The notes under the pieces are model-generated. The model saw only the letters and a program-made list of their open reading frames with translations. It did not search any database and had not been told where the DNA came from. A stretch of DNA of 64,000 bases, taken from Nelumbo lutea. Taxonomy: Eukaryota > Streptophyta > Magnoliopsida > Proteales > Nelumbonaceae. Location of the stretch: NCBI GenBank assembly GCA_022828595.1, contig JAKGHH010000002.1, forward strand, positions 40,332,222 to 40,396,221. Reading direction: 5' to 3'. Below are positions 12,880 through 24,203 of this stretch, one piece after another (the first letter of the stretch is position 1; each line of letters opens with the position of its first letter). The translations under genes and the position numbers were made by a program.

Positions 12880-14042
12880 GATCCTGAATCTCCCCACAGT
12901 GAAAAGGCATCAAATTAGGTCAACTAGAAACTGTTGCAGCAATAACACACCAAATGGAGATGGTAAATGATACTTCAAGAACAGGGATATCACCAATTCA
13001 ACAAAAAAAGATTCTTCACTACTATAGCTCTCACTAAATCCCAAAGCTTAGGAAAATGTGTTATTTACCTAAGACCTACTGTTATTGGCTTGAGCTTTAC
13101 TTGTATATATAAGGGATTTTAGGGGTAAAAACCCCTATATATGAAAGGACACAAATCCCAACAACCTTGAGAGAATCAATCAAAGCCTGACTTGTCCAAT
13201 AAACCCACTACGGTTGATTTATGATAAAAAAGCTGACATCAAAATTCCAAAGCCATAACTGTTTCATAACTTATTCTTCATAATAATGTGTTATACTCCA
13301 TCACGTAGCCCGAGAAAAGGCAAGGGAGGAAGAAATTTCAGCATAGTGAAGAATAGCAGAGATCTCATAACCCCAAAAAAGCTAGAATCCTTATGAAGTT
13401 ATAGTTTTTTTTTTGCCAAATGCTATTATTTAAGCCAAAGTATAGGGTACTGATCAGGAATTTTCCCAAAATATTTTATATATCTTAAATGGGTTAATTC
13501 AAAAATTCCAATTGGAAAAGATATTTAAAGAGGGAAACCAAATGTAAAGGATATATAAAGAGGGTTGTTAATGGACTTCAAAAGTTCAAAAGTCCAATTA
13601 TAAAAAAAAGGGGAAATCTATGATATGGAAAGAGTTTTGACCAATCAAAACCCACCCATGAATTTTGATAAATAACACATGATTGGCTACCATGTTTATG
13701 ATTCCAGTTTATTGTTCAGTTGTTTTTCGGATATCATATCTTTTCCATATCATAGTCAAACCCAAAAAAAAAGGACTTCAAAAGTCCAATACCCAATTTG
13801 GCACTGAATCCTACTATCTTGAATCGGATGATAGAATTTCCATATGAACCGATTAAAATTTATTTTATGTATATACTTGTTCATGTATATGGATATTATT
13901 TACAATTATATAAAGTTATAATTAAATAAATTTAATATTTTATATTTATATACATTTATTATACATGGTCTATTTTTTATGGTATGGAAAGTTAATAGTT
14001 TATTTCCCTCTTAAGACCTTATTGACTTGGTAATATCGCTAG

Positions 14043-14184
14043 GTTATCAAGGAGAATCAGATTCTTTATAAAGGTTCCAAGGTAATTGATGGGAAATCAG
14101 CTACTTTAGTTGACATGAATATATTTTCTGTTGATATCTTGTGGGTGACGGATTTAGAAGTCCATGAGAATCGTGATATTGCTG
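14043..14184 (+). pseudogene. Unidentified exon-like block, copy 2
   Basis: Same 142-base block as at 11860-12001, with an AG before and GTAAGT after, and the reading frame still open. Differences from copy 1 include GAA to AAA and ATG to ACG codon changes. Family unknown. Confidence 0.4.
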
Positions 14185-14301
14185 GTAAGTTTGAATATCA
14201 AGCAAATCAACATTCGGGAAGGTTATGGTGTTTTTTTTTTCAAGTGTGTAACTAGTTGATTGTTAATGTCATATTAGGATGTCACATTGAATGTCAATCA
14301 A

Positions 14302-14639
14302 GGGCCGGTTTGGTATGTCTTTTTGGGAAGATCTTCTGGTGGCTTTGACAGTCAAAAGACGCATTGAGCTTTTGTATAAAGATCTGAGCAGCCCAAAACT
14401 AGTTTGGTAGTATCACGTCTTTTCGTGTCTTTCCGCATGAGAATAAAATGCAAAAAACGCAAAAAGTTTCATTTGGAGCTTCCCTAAATCAGCCCAAAAT
14501 GGGATTCTCACCTATTTTCGGCACTCTGGCTTTTGACGATTAGATCTTCCATGAACCAAACTGGAATAGACCAAAAATTGGTCTGCCCAGCTTGTAAATG
14601 ACCGAAAGACCATACGGAAAGATGCGCCAAACAGGCTCC
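14302..14639. mobile_element. hAT-like MITE, copy 2
   Basis: Counterpart of the MITE at 12130-12458, with the same GGGCCGGTTTGG and CCAAACAGGCTCC ends. It differs by a short AAAACGC insertion and scattered substitutions. Confidence 0.6.
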
Positions 14640-15045
14640 AAATCAACATTTATATATTTATTTATTTATCATTTTATGATTGCTGGTAAATTGGATCATG
14701 ATTGAAATATTTAGCTAATTTTCCAAGTTAACAGAACAACCAAGAGGTAGATTTGTAATCATCCTAAAAATGTGCAAAGGATAGGTGTCATGTCAGGTGA
14801 AAACATCGTGTTGGTTTTCTTCGCAGTATTTTGCAGACCGAGATGTTTTCTGTGCAGGTCGTGTTTTTGTCTTATCGTTCCTTGACCTTGACATTATTAT
14901 CTTAATCCCCAATATATGTTTCCAGTAATGACATGAATATATGAAAGTGAAATGTATCAATTTTGAACTTTAAATTGAATTGTTTTTTATACTATGTTTG
15001 CTAAGCACTGAAATGTGAGAATTAATTGTAAAAGTTCCGGGGTCC

Positions 15046-15132
15046 TGCAAGATCTTTGAGGAAAGGCAAGTTGGGAATGAACGTTTTAATTTATTTAGTG
15101 GATGCCCATTAGAACAACAACTATTGTTCTGG
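15046..15132 (+). pseudogene. CCT7 (TCP-1 eta) exon fragment, copy 2
   Basis: Reads CKIFEERQVGNERFNLFSGC in frame. The leading Cys-x-(V/I)-Phe matches the family better than copy 1, where the upstream bases are deleted. The same single-base frame change occurs after GCP, so the lesion predates the duplication. Confidence 0.7.
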
Positions 15133-15689
15133 ATCCTGAATCTCCCCACAGTGAAAAGGCATCAAATTAGGTCAACTAGAAACTGTTGCAACAATAACAC
15201 ACCAAATGGAGATGGTAAATGATACTTCAAGAACAGGGATATCACCAATTCAACAAAAAAAGATTCTTCACTACTATAGCTCTCACCAAATCCCAAAGCT
15301 TAGGAAAATGTGTTATTTACCTAAGACCTACTGTTATTGGCTTGAGCTTTACTTGTATATATAAGGGATTTTAGGGGTAAAAACCCCTATATATGAAAGG
15401 ACGCAAATCCCAACAACCTTGAGAGAATCAATCAAAGCCTGACTTGTCCAATAAACCCACTACGGTTGATTTATGATAAAAAAAGCTGACATCAAAATTC
15501 CAAAGCCATAACTGTTCCATAACTTATTCTTCATAATAATGTGTTATACTCCATCACGTAGCCCGAGAAAAGGCAAGGGAGGAAGAAATTTCAGCATAGT
15601 GAAGAATAGCAGAGATCTCATAACCCCCAAAAAGCTAGAATCCTTATGAAGTTATAGATTTTTTTTTTTGCCAAATGCTATTATTTAAC

Positions 15690-16440
15690 TAGTGAAGAAT
15701 AGCATTTTTTTTGCCAAATGCTATCTCAAGCTTTAGCGGTATACCGAAAGAAAATTTGTTTTTGAAATTATCCCCTAGCTTCCTAGTATTTCTCATACCC
15801 ATTTGCACCTCCTTTGCCCTCAATAAACTACTTCTGGTTATATGCTAGTCTTAAAGCCTTTGTGATTTACTTATTCTTTTCGTATATGCTAAATTAAGAG
15901 TACTCTTAATGACCATGCTTTTCCCTATTGATGCAGGATATATGAAACTTTAACAGAAAACAGGTCATCTTACAAGCCTACTCCAAGATTCCTCATTTTA
16001 GAAACACTTATTTTGTGCCATTGATGTAAACATGAATAAAATGACTAATGGCAACTTCCAAAAGTTTTTGAGAAGAGCTGCAGATGCATGTTTCCAAGTG
16101 ATGGTTTGAGTAAAGGATCTAGGATGTTCTTGCCGTCGTACTGGATCCAAGACGCAATAGGAAAACCTCCCCTGGCTATTTTGATGTTCTCTAGAAGTTT
16201 ATGAAGCATTGATCACTTGAAAAACTAGTAATGCATATCATCTTACCAGAACCTGATTAAAAGTGCAAATCAAATTATTAGAATTGATTGCATTGAATTC
16301 TTGTTTCAAGTTTCAATTTTATAATTAATTAAATGCATTTTTATTATTAAAAAAATCAATATGCCACCTTGTAATTGATTTCATAATTTTATGCTTTAGG
16401 TTTGACCAGGTGTCAACTGATATTATTATTTAAAAAAATT
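15690..16440. other. No recognisable gene
   Basis: A short duplicated GCCAAATGCTAT motif follows the tandem repeat (15668-15725). The remainder has no supported coding potential or clear element boundaries. Confidence 0.4.
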
Positions 16441-16449
16441 AAAAAATCT

Positions 16450-16984
16450 ACGCTGGTTGGCGGTCATAGAAACCACCACCTTAGGCAAATCATTATACCT
16501 AAGCCAATGGTTAATACTACGTCTAAGCTGGCGGTCCAAACCGCCACCTTTGGTTAAATAAGACATTTGTAGCAGCAGTTTAACTAGATGCCAGTTTAGT
16601 CTAAGTTGGCGGTTAAAACTGTCTGATTGGATTACATAGTTTAGCTAAGGTGGAGGTTTATTAAAATGACAAAGGGATCTAAGCCGACAGTTTTGACTAC
16701 TGGCTCAATAACTAGGCCGTCAATCAGGCTGTCGTATAACATATCTTGTTCCGACGGTTAGGACCACCATGGTACATTACATAATCTCTAAACAGTGCCG
16801 ACTGATGAATGGTTGGACCGGGTCTCTAGGATGGCGGTCTGTCTTTCAGGCCAGCGTCCATGACCTAGGGCGATGCAACTATAGATGGTGGCCATTGAAC
16901 CACCAGTTCATGTTTATGCTAGTGGTTTAAAAGGCTAAGTTGACGATTCATCTAGCACTGGCTTAGCCGGTTTTTCTTGTAGTA
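16450..16984. mobile_element. CACTA terminal/subterminal region
   Basis: The right edge reads GGTTTTTCTTGTAGTA, matching the CACTA terminal signature (complement of CACTACAAGAAA) except for the last base. The preceding 500 bp is rich in inverted short motifs such as TGGCGGT, AACCGCC and CCACC, the usual layout of CACTA subterminal repeats that bind the TNPA-like protein. The opposite terminus was not found. It could be the 3' end of the decayed CACTA element at 4920-8215 or of an unrelated non-autonomous one. Confidence 0.65.
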
Positions 16985-17034
16985 TGTGTATATATATGTA
17001 TATATATATATAAAATATAATTTCTAATTTTACA

Positions 17035-17560
17035 AATATGATGAGAAATAATACTTAAAGCATCTCGAATACATAAATTTAAGGTGTGACATGCACATCT
17101 AATATTTAGATGAAATAATTTGCCATTTAAGCATGGTTTTAATTAAGATTTTAAAATATTTATTGCTGAATCATTATTACTAGCATTATCAAAACTAATA
17201 ATGTAAAGTTTATTTTCAATTATATAAGCATGTAAAATATTTAAAATACTTGCAACAATAATTGGGTTGGTATGTGGTCATTCAAGCCTAGTAAAACTTA
17301 AAATTCTTTTTTGTAAAAGCCAATTTTCATCAATAAAATGAATGGTAACACAAATATAACTTGTATAAAATTTTGAGTTACAAATATCAAAAGTAATTTC
17401 AACTCTAGAATTAAGACTTGATAAATTAGAAATTAAATTTTGTTTATATGAATAAAAAATTAAACGGGAATTTGCATTTTCTTTATTTGCACGCCCATGC
17501 ATTTGTACTAGTGCAAATAAATTCACATTGCAACCAAACGCAACCGAAAGGAAAATGAGG
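17035..17560 (-). pseudogene. hAT (RICESLEEPER-like) transposase fragment
   Basis: On the minus strand a block with a Thr-Phe-Asp-Ile-Cys segment, then VTIHFIDENWLLQKRILSF (near 17285-17350), matches the conserved hAT region with HFID-x-x-W-x-LQKR. Downstream on the same strand ISFDNASNND (near 17175-17210) matches the catalytic-core FDNAS-N motif, and GKLFHL / RCACHTLNL (near 17070-17110) matches the RC-x-CH-x-LNL motif. Stops and frame changes separate the blocks. Only the middle of the transposase is present. Confidence 0.75.
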
Positions 17561-17599
17561 ATAATCATGGTGGAGACAATGATTCTTAGTTTCACATTT

Positions 17600-18430
17600 T
17601 AATTACATGTATAATGTATGGGTTACTTCTTTGTAGTCAAAATCCATATGAGAGCACCCATACTTAAGAGTGTAATCGTGTCCCTTCTACTCAATCTGCA
17701 CCTTAACTACTTTTGCTTCAAGTTAACAATTGTTTTCATAAATAATTAAATTAATTGTTTTTATTACTATTTTAATATTGTGATTAGTTAAAAACTCCAA
17801 AGGTTCAATTAAAAATCTATTATTTATATATTCATCATTAATTCAGAATTACCAAAGTTTAGTACCAAAATATATTACGGTTTTAATAATTAATGTTAGT
17901 GGCATATTACCAACAAATTAATTAATTACCAATAATAATTAATTATTTTATTAATATTAAAATTTAATAATTATTTACATGAATCATTAAATTAATTATT
18001 TTATTACTTTTTTAATAATTCATAACATTAGTTTTATTAATTAATAATGTTATTGAATATAACTATTAACAACAATTATATTTATTATAAAATAGGAAAG
18101 ATTTATTAATTCATAATTAAGAATTATTAATGATAATTATAGATTTATTCATAATTTTATAAATATTAATTATAAAATAAAAAATCATTATTAAATATTT
18201 TCGTGAATAATTAAAAACTCACCATAATTGGATATTGGAATGCAAAGTTATAGCCTTTAGAAGTTTGCACATATGTTGAGTGTGCAATCCGCAACCAAGT
18301 GATTGGGTTGAACGGGTCAATCATTAAACCACCTAGGTCAGATGGTTTTTTACCAAGCCAACATTTTTTGACCAAAATGATGTGTTTTAATAGAATTAGA
18401 CTTAAAATTAAGGCAGGGTGAAGGTTCAAA
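17600..18430. other. AT-rich stretch, no gene
   Basis: TTAAT/ATTAA-rich sequence without protein-like frames or recognisable element ends. Confidence 0.4.
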
Positions 18431-19848
18431 CGGTTCGATCAGTTACTCATCGATAGATTAAAAACACTAACCTAAATACTTAACTTTAAGTCTTCTTATT
18501 TGCATTTTATATCTATATTCTTTTAACATGTGGTTTAAATAAATAGTCAAATCAATTGATCTATCTCCCATACATATTTAATGAAGAGCCCATTTCATTC
18601 CAACCATTTCCTTGGTTAACAACCAAATGTCATTATTGGTTAAACTATTGACCTATTTGACTAGGTCAATAGGTCAAGAGTAAGACATTTTTTTCATATT
18701 TTTAGCCATTTTCATCTAATAAGAGATCTCATTTTTAACACATATTTTTGTTTAATATGATGAATATATAATATTAAATACATGCTTAATTTTTTATAAA
18801 ATTTACAAAAAAGTTTTACTTTTATTTTTATTATTTAATTTATGATTCTCATGTTGAATTATAAGATTAAAATACAATTCCAATTGATTTTTAGAACATT
18901 GGTTTTTTATCCTATGCTTAAATCAATTGGTTAGATTGGTTAATTTGTCACTTAAATAAAATTGGTCTATTTATTATTAAGCTACTTGCCTACAAAAAAA
19001 ACATTGACTTAGCCACTATGTTATTGACATAGAAAATTAAATCACTGAACCATTTAACTTGAATAATGAGTTTGTCGGTCACAAGTGCATAAATTTATGT
19101 TATCTATTTTTGTATATTTTACAATTTTGTTGAGCAAGTTAAAGGAAATGATATGACAATTATTTATTACATTTACTTCTTGCTAAGTACATTAAGAGAA
19201 ATGTAACCACATTTTCTATAATATTTATATTTTTATAAACTTATGTTTTTCTATTTATTTTTTAAATTTTTATTATTTGAATTACTACATTATAGGTTAA
19301 TCCATTTGATCTAGATGACTGAAGTGCTCACCTACTACTTAGATGGAAATACCATTTTCAAATAGTTTAAAATTAGACATTTCACTTAATTAATGAAAAC
19401 AATTATTTCTTATCACACTTAATTTTGTTTGATAGAATTAATATATAATATTAGAGACATGTCCAAACTTTTTTGTAATTTTTTTATAATTGTATGATTC
19501 TTTGTATATGTTTATTTAAAAAAATTTATTATTTAACTATCACATTGATACATTTGACCCAAACCATTGAGGAAAGTCATTTTAATTCTTTGTATAATAT
19601 ATATTTTTTGTTTAACATAATTAATATACAATATTAGAGACATAACTGTTTTTTATTTTTTATAAATATATAACATCCCAATTTTTTTCTATATTTTTGT
19701 AATTCTTAGGATTATCTATTTTCAAAATTTATTATTTGATTGATTCATTTATAGGTTGATTTCAAATTTTGTATTCCAATTTTTTCATTAACAAAAATAC
19801 TTTTTATATATCATACTCATTTACATTTAGTATGATGTATATATAATT

Positions 19849-20063
19849 AGCGGCGGAGCCAAGTATCTTGGTGGGGGGTCTTTGTCCCCCCCACCCTTCC
19901 AAATTTAAACTAAAATTGTAAAGGATCACTCTTTAAGGCTCCTCAAACTCTCAAAAAAAAATCTTTAATAAACGCAAATTTTTCCCGAACCCTACTTCTC
20001 CTCCCTATTTCATATTCTTTTTTATCTTGGCCCCCCAAAAGAAAATTCCTAGCTCTGCCACTG
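19849..20063. mobile_element. hAT-type MITE, 8-bp TSD
   Basis: About 215 bp with ends AGCGGCGGAGCCAAG and CTAGCTCTGCCACTG (imperfect inverted repeats). Flanked by the 8-bp direct repeat TATATAAT at 19840-19847 and 20064-20071. Inside, GGGGGG and CCCCCC blocks can pair. No coding capacity. Confidence 0.65.
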
Positions 20064-20159
20064 TATATAATATTAGAGATATGCCCAATTTTAAATTTTT
20101 AAATTTTTAAATTTTTAAAATTTATCTATAACTATTTTTAAATATTTTTTATCTAATTA

Positions 20160-20390
20160 TGGCATCTTGAGTTATCCCATATGACCCAAAATGGTTGAAC
20201 TTCTTACCACCACCTAGACTAAGATATGGTTTTGTTTTCAAGTTGATTTAAAAAATATAAGTTTTTATATTATTAAAATGGTTAAGTATTGATTTAATTA
20301 GGGGAATTTAATGATGAGAAACAAAAAATGCCCTAGATATGGGATTATTGGCTCTAACAATCCCTGAATTTTGCAAAAAGGCCAATTTCA
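20160..20390. repeat. Direct repeat flanking a LINE piece, left copy
   Basis: About 230 bp (TATGACCCAAAATGGTTGAA, then ACCACCACCTAGA and GAGAAACAAAAA) recurs in the same orientation at about 21150-21370. The LINE fragment at 20391-20960 lies between the copies. Confidence 0.6.
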
Positions 20391-20960
20391 CATTTTTATT
20401 GAAATTCAACTCAGCTTTTGATTGTTTTTGAAGAAATATGGTTCTTGTTTTCAATTTGTGAGCCAAAAGAATTTGTTTGTGCATGAAATTGAATACATTC
20501 TGATTGTTTAAGTGAGAATATAGTTACTAGAATTCACTCTTGTCGAAACTTTGAGACATGTATGGACAAACAAAGCATCTTTATGTGTTCCAATGTCTTT
20601 ATTATTATTATTTTTTTCAAATGAATACAGTATGCTCCAAGGGACTGTAGGATTACAAGCACCATATACACCAAGGGGCTCTAGGATTATACAAATTAAG
20701 TTTCTGAATTTACAAAAGGAATATTATTGTCAAAAATTTTATTGTATGATTTACTTTGAAGCAACATGTAAACACTCACCTAAGACAAAATTATGCCCTT
20801 CAAAATAGACTACATCTCATCTATATATTCAAAATTGTTTTCAAAAGTTCTTAAGTTCATCTTAGTTCATAGAAGTCCATATCACACCATGAATTGAAGT
20901 ATTCCAAATTATGGACCCCTCTATGCTTAACCCCTTCAGGTTCCAACTCTAAAGAAACCA
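20391..20960 (-). mobile_element. LINE 3' fragment (antisense)
   Basis: Closely related to 35183-35775, in the same orientation. On the minus strand the better-preserved copy encodes the tail of an L1-type ORF2 (ILWKISIHG, then GLLWKERNLRTFENSF). Here the reading frame is broken. The two fragments share both approximate ends, so they probably derive from the same LINE subfamily truncated at similar positions. Confidence 0.6.
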
Positions 20961-21329
20961 ATAACCGAGTTTGGATTATACTGTCACCCCAAAACTCTTT
21001 TAACCCAAAATGGTTTCGTTTCTAGTTGGATTAAATTTTATATTTCATTTTCATCATTAAAAAACACCTTTTATTTATCATATATGTGCCCAATTTTTCT
21101 ACAAATTTTGTTTATTTTTATATTTTTGTATTTTGTTATTTAATTATGACATCATTTCTATATGACCCAAAATGATTGAACTTACCACCACCTAGATGAA
21201 GATATAGTTTTTTTTCCAAGTTGATTTAAAAAATATAATTTTTTATATTATAAAAATTATTATGTTTTGATTTAAGTAGTGGAAGTTCGTGATGAGAAAC
21301 AAAAAGTGCCTTATATATAGGATTCTTTT

Positions 21330-22020
21330 GCTCTAATAACTTGTTAACTTTGCAAAAAGGCAGATTTTGACCCAAAAAAATGAAAATAGTAATTTTTGAC
21401 CCTAGACTTTGATAAAAAGGCCATTTGTAGACAAAATATATGGCATTTGAAACGGTATTGACATATCCATTAGACAATGTTATGTGATATTACTAAAGTT
21501 TGAAAAAGGCCACTATCAACCATAAAGTTTGAAAATTGGCCACTTTAATAAAGTTAATTAAATGAATTATTTCATGGTCTAATTAAATGACCGTAAAATA
21601 TTTAATTTACTTAATTAAGTAAATTAAAAAATCTTACACTAATCAATATAGTTAAGTAAAATAAGCAAATAAATTAATTAAAGAAATGAAGTTAATTAAT
21701 TAAATTTAATAAACAAAGCTAATTGATCTAAATAAGTAAGTTAAGCCAATTAAGCAAGGTTTTAAAAACCAACCCAAAATGGAACCACTTTGGTTTTTGG
21801 TTTTTGGGTCAACAATTCAATTGTTTGGTCCGAATGGATCAACCCATGATGTTTTGAAAAATAAAAAATGACCTAAAAACCATTTATTAGATCAAACAGT
21901 TTAGCGGTTCAACAATTTGTTGACTAAGTTAAAAATTTCAGGTTGTCAAACTATTCGACCCAGGAATTGGTAAATTGCCTATTTCCATTTTATACTTGGC
22001 CCAATTTTTTTTCAAAAAAG
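21330..22020. repeat. Large inverted repeat, left arm
   Basis: This segment is the diverged reverse complement of 28800-29460. Matching pairs include GCTAATTGATCTAAATAAGT with the complement of 29050 onwards, CCAATTAAGCAAGG with CCTTGCTTAATTGG (29010), ATATGGCATTTGAAA with the complement near 29335, and CTAAAGTTTGAAAAAGG near 29275. The arms are about 0.7 kb and enclose the foldback element that carries the PTM-like fragment. Confidence 0.75.
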
Positions 22021-22107
22021 GGGGAATTCTAGATTAGTACTCTGTACTTTGGGTCTAGTGCCACTTTGGTTGACAAACTTTAAAATGCGGCAATTTAGTA
22101 CTTGATA
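22021..22107. mobile_element. Foldback element, outer left terminus
   Basis: GGGGAATTCTAGATTAGTAC and the following CCACTTTGGTTGACAAACTT and AAAATGCGGCAATTTAGTAC are the inverted match of 28700-28795 and belong to the same family as the MITE at 10770-11284. The arm stops abruptly at 22107, where gene sequence begins. Flanks are A-rich on both sides, so a target duplication cannot be called. Confidence 0.75.
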
Positions 22108-23582
22108 AAGCAGTAGTGGTTGATGGCTGCTCTTATATGGGGTACACTTTTAAACCTCAGGCTTATGTCAATCTGTATATCCTTGGTGATGTTGCAGCAT
22201 CTGCAGCTGCAAATCTGGCTGTTCTTTCATCTGATGAAAATCATATTTCTGGTTCACAATCTTCAATTAATCCCAGAAAACTTGTGTCTGCAAATGTATC
22301 ATTGCAGATAAAAGCATTTTCTTCAGCAGTCTTTCATTTTTTCTGGCCAAATTCTGAAAAGAAACTTATGGAGATCCCAAGGGAAAGATGTGGTTGGTGT
22401 CTTTCATGCAAGGCTCCCATTACAAGCAAGAAAGGATGTTTATTAAATTTAACTGCCTCAAATGCTATAAAAGGACCTATGAAGATTCTTGGTGGTCTTC
22501 GTTCCCTAAAGAGTGTAGAGGGAAATATCCATTGTATTGCAACATATATTTTATGCATGGAACAGAGCTTGCGTGACCTTACAATTGGTCCTTTTCTAAC
22601 CTCAAGTTATAGAAAGCAATGGCGTAAACAAGTTGAACAAGCATCAACTTGCACTGCATTAAAGTCTCTTTTGCTTGAAGTAAGCACTTTTCTCTTTCCT
22701 TTTTTTTTTCTAGTTAAAATTTTGTTCCAGTTTGATAAGCATTATTTATAACTACTTTTCTTTTTTTTTTTCTTTTTATAAATGCAAATATAAGTATACT
22801 TTCTTATAGAATTAAAAGTGTAATTTGGTCTACATAACTTGTTAAGAGTTCTTCTCTACCTTTGGCATCTTAACTCTGTTGACAATCATGTGTTACGGAA
22901 TGCACATATATTTTCTCTGCTCCACCCCGGTTAATCACCCTTAAAACTTGTGCTCCATTATCCCTTTGAATCTTCCCTCCTTGTCCATTGACTGCACCAA
23001 TCCAACTTCTCTAGTCCGGCCCAGTGCCTTTCTTGTGACTATCTGAGCCCAACCCAACTTGTAATTTTCTCTTTTGCTAATGAAACCTCTTTTAATATTT
23101 CTGTTCAAAAGAAAGGGCAGATCAAGTTTACTAATATGTCCACAACACTTGACAAATGAACCAGAGAAGGTGGGTTGAATGAATTAGAAAGAAGTGAGGG
23201 GGAGGTAGTTGATATAATTAGTATGCAATTGCTTCATATAAGAACGAGATGCTGTTTAAAAAGTATGTACTGAACTACTGAAGAGAAAGGGCAGTTCAGG
23301 TCAGAGGAGATCAAGGTTCAAAATAGCACAATGTATTGGTATGCATCATATGATATGCATTGGTTTTTGAACCCACTGCAACACTGAATAGATTTATGTT
23401 TAAACTTTTGAACCCCATGCTTATTAAAAAAGCATTATAACACCTTCTCACATGTTTATTTTAAAAAGCTAAGGCTGAAAACTAAAACAAAATACTATCA
23501 GCTTTTTGAATCACACGATATGCAAAAATTGCATATCCCACATGTTGATACTTCGAACCATGTAGCAGATGTTATTCATCTA

Positions 23583-23938
23583 GAGGTGGTGAAGGAAAAG
23601 GAGAAGATGGGAGATCTAAAAGTCAGGACTTTTACATCCTTGGATTGTGGATAGTTTGTCTGTTATGTTGTTATGCATGACAAATGGTTCCTGAAGTCAG
23701 GATGGATACTATTCATGTAGAAGGTAGAGGGAAAGACTAAAACATCCTTGGATTGTGAGAGGTGGTGAAGGAAAAGGAGAAGATGGGAGATCTAAAAGTC
23801 AAGACTTTTACATCCTTGGATTGTGGATAGTTTGTCTGTTATGTAGTTATGCATGACAAATGGTTCCTGAAATCAGGATGGATACTATTCATGTAGAAGG
23901 TAGAGGGAAAGACTAAAACATCCTTGGATTGTGAGAGG
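23583..23938. repeat. Tandem duplication, about 176 bp x 2
   Basis: GAGGTGGTGAAGGAAAAGGA begins at 23583 and again at 23759. The two copies are nearly identical (differences such as CAGG/CAAG and GTTG/GTAG). They lie in the intron between the first two PTM-like exons and show a recent local duplication. Confidence 0.9.
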
Positions 23939-24203
23939 TTTGCCTATGCATTTCTTTTGGAGATAGCAGGAAAATTTTTTGCAGGTTCAGGTAGTGTTGT
24001 TTTGAGGTTATGGGGTTTACTGTTAGTTGGTATTTAGAGCATTGGTTGTTCTTGTCTTCATTTCCTAGTTGTTACTGAAACGGGTAGTTATTTGTTGTGT
24101 GTTATATAGATTCAGCTGTTCCTTTTCTTTCTTTCTTAAGGGTAATTGCATATGTTATATTAGATCTGAATAAAAGGTGTGATGATCTACTCTGGCCTTT
24201 AAA

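Larger units (their letters stand above)
11247..13430. repeat. Tandem segmental duplication, unit 1
   Basis: First copy of a directly repeated segment; corresponding positions are about 2183 bp apart (GCCAAAGTATAGGGTACTGA at 11251 and 13434). Identity to unit 2 is high by eye (a few percent differences plus short gaps). The unit starts inside the right arm of the foldback MITE. In order it contains an exon-like block, a hAT-like MITE, a CCT7 fragment and about 450 bp of non-coding sequence. Compared with unit 2 it lacks about 20 bp near 12580 and about 55 bp near 12790. Confidence 0.9.
13431..15688. repeat. Tandem segmental duplication, unit 2
   Basis: Second direct copy, starting at TTAAGCCAAAG (13430-13440) and ending at TGCTATTATTTAA near 15688. 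The junction carries the short shared TTAA(G). It contains the same ordered contents as unit 1 plus two short segments absent there (about 14760-14785 and 14990-15045). Because the extra bases at 15046 restore a better match to the CCT7 exon, unit 2 looks closer to the ancestral state. Confidence 0.9.
18430..21330. repeat. Diverged modular AT-rich repeat
   Basis: A recurring module of about 200-300 bp contains phrases such as AGAGACATGCCCAATTTT, TTTGTAATT and TTATTATTTAATTA followed by ACCCAAA. Copies are recognisable near 18760, 19260, 19430, 19600, 20060 and 21060. An inverted relative lies at 32640-33290. It looks like the body of an old non-coding repeat rearranged several times. Confidence 0.45.

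Noticed and set aside
22116..22751. Treating the first PTM-like exon as a stand-alone gene starting at ATG 22116
   Set aside because: The frame is open upstream to the element arm, the ATG is internal to conserved family sequence, and a good donor at 22680 joins it in phase to 25596. It is an exon of a larger gene fragment.
23060..23120. TTGCTAATGAAACCTCTTTTAA as a SINE/LINE 3' end
   Set aside because: The phrase resembles plant non-LTR tails, but no body, A-tail or target duplication could be defined, so it was not listed as a feature.
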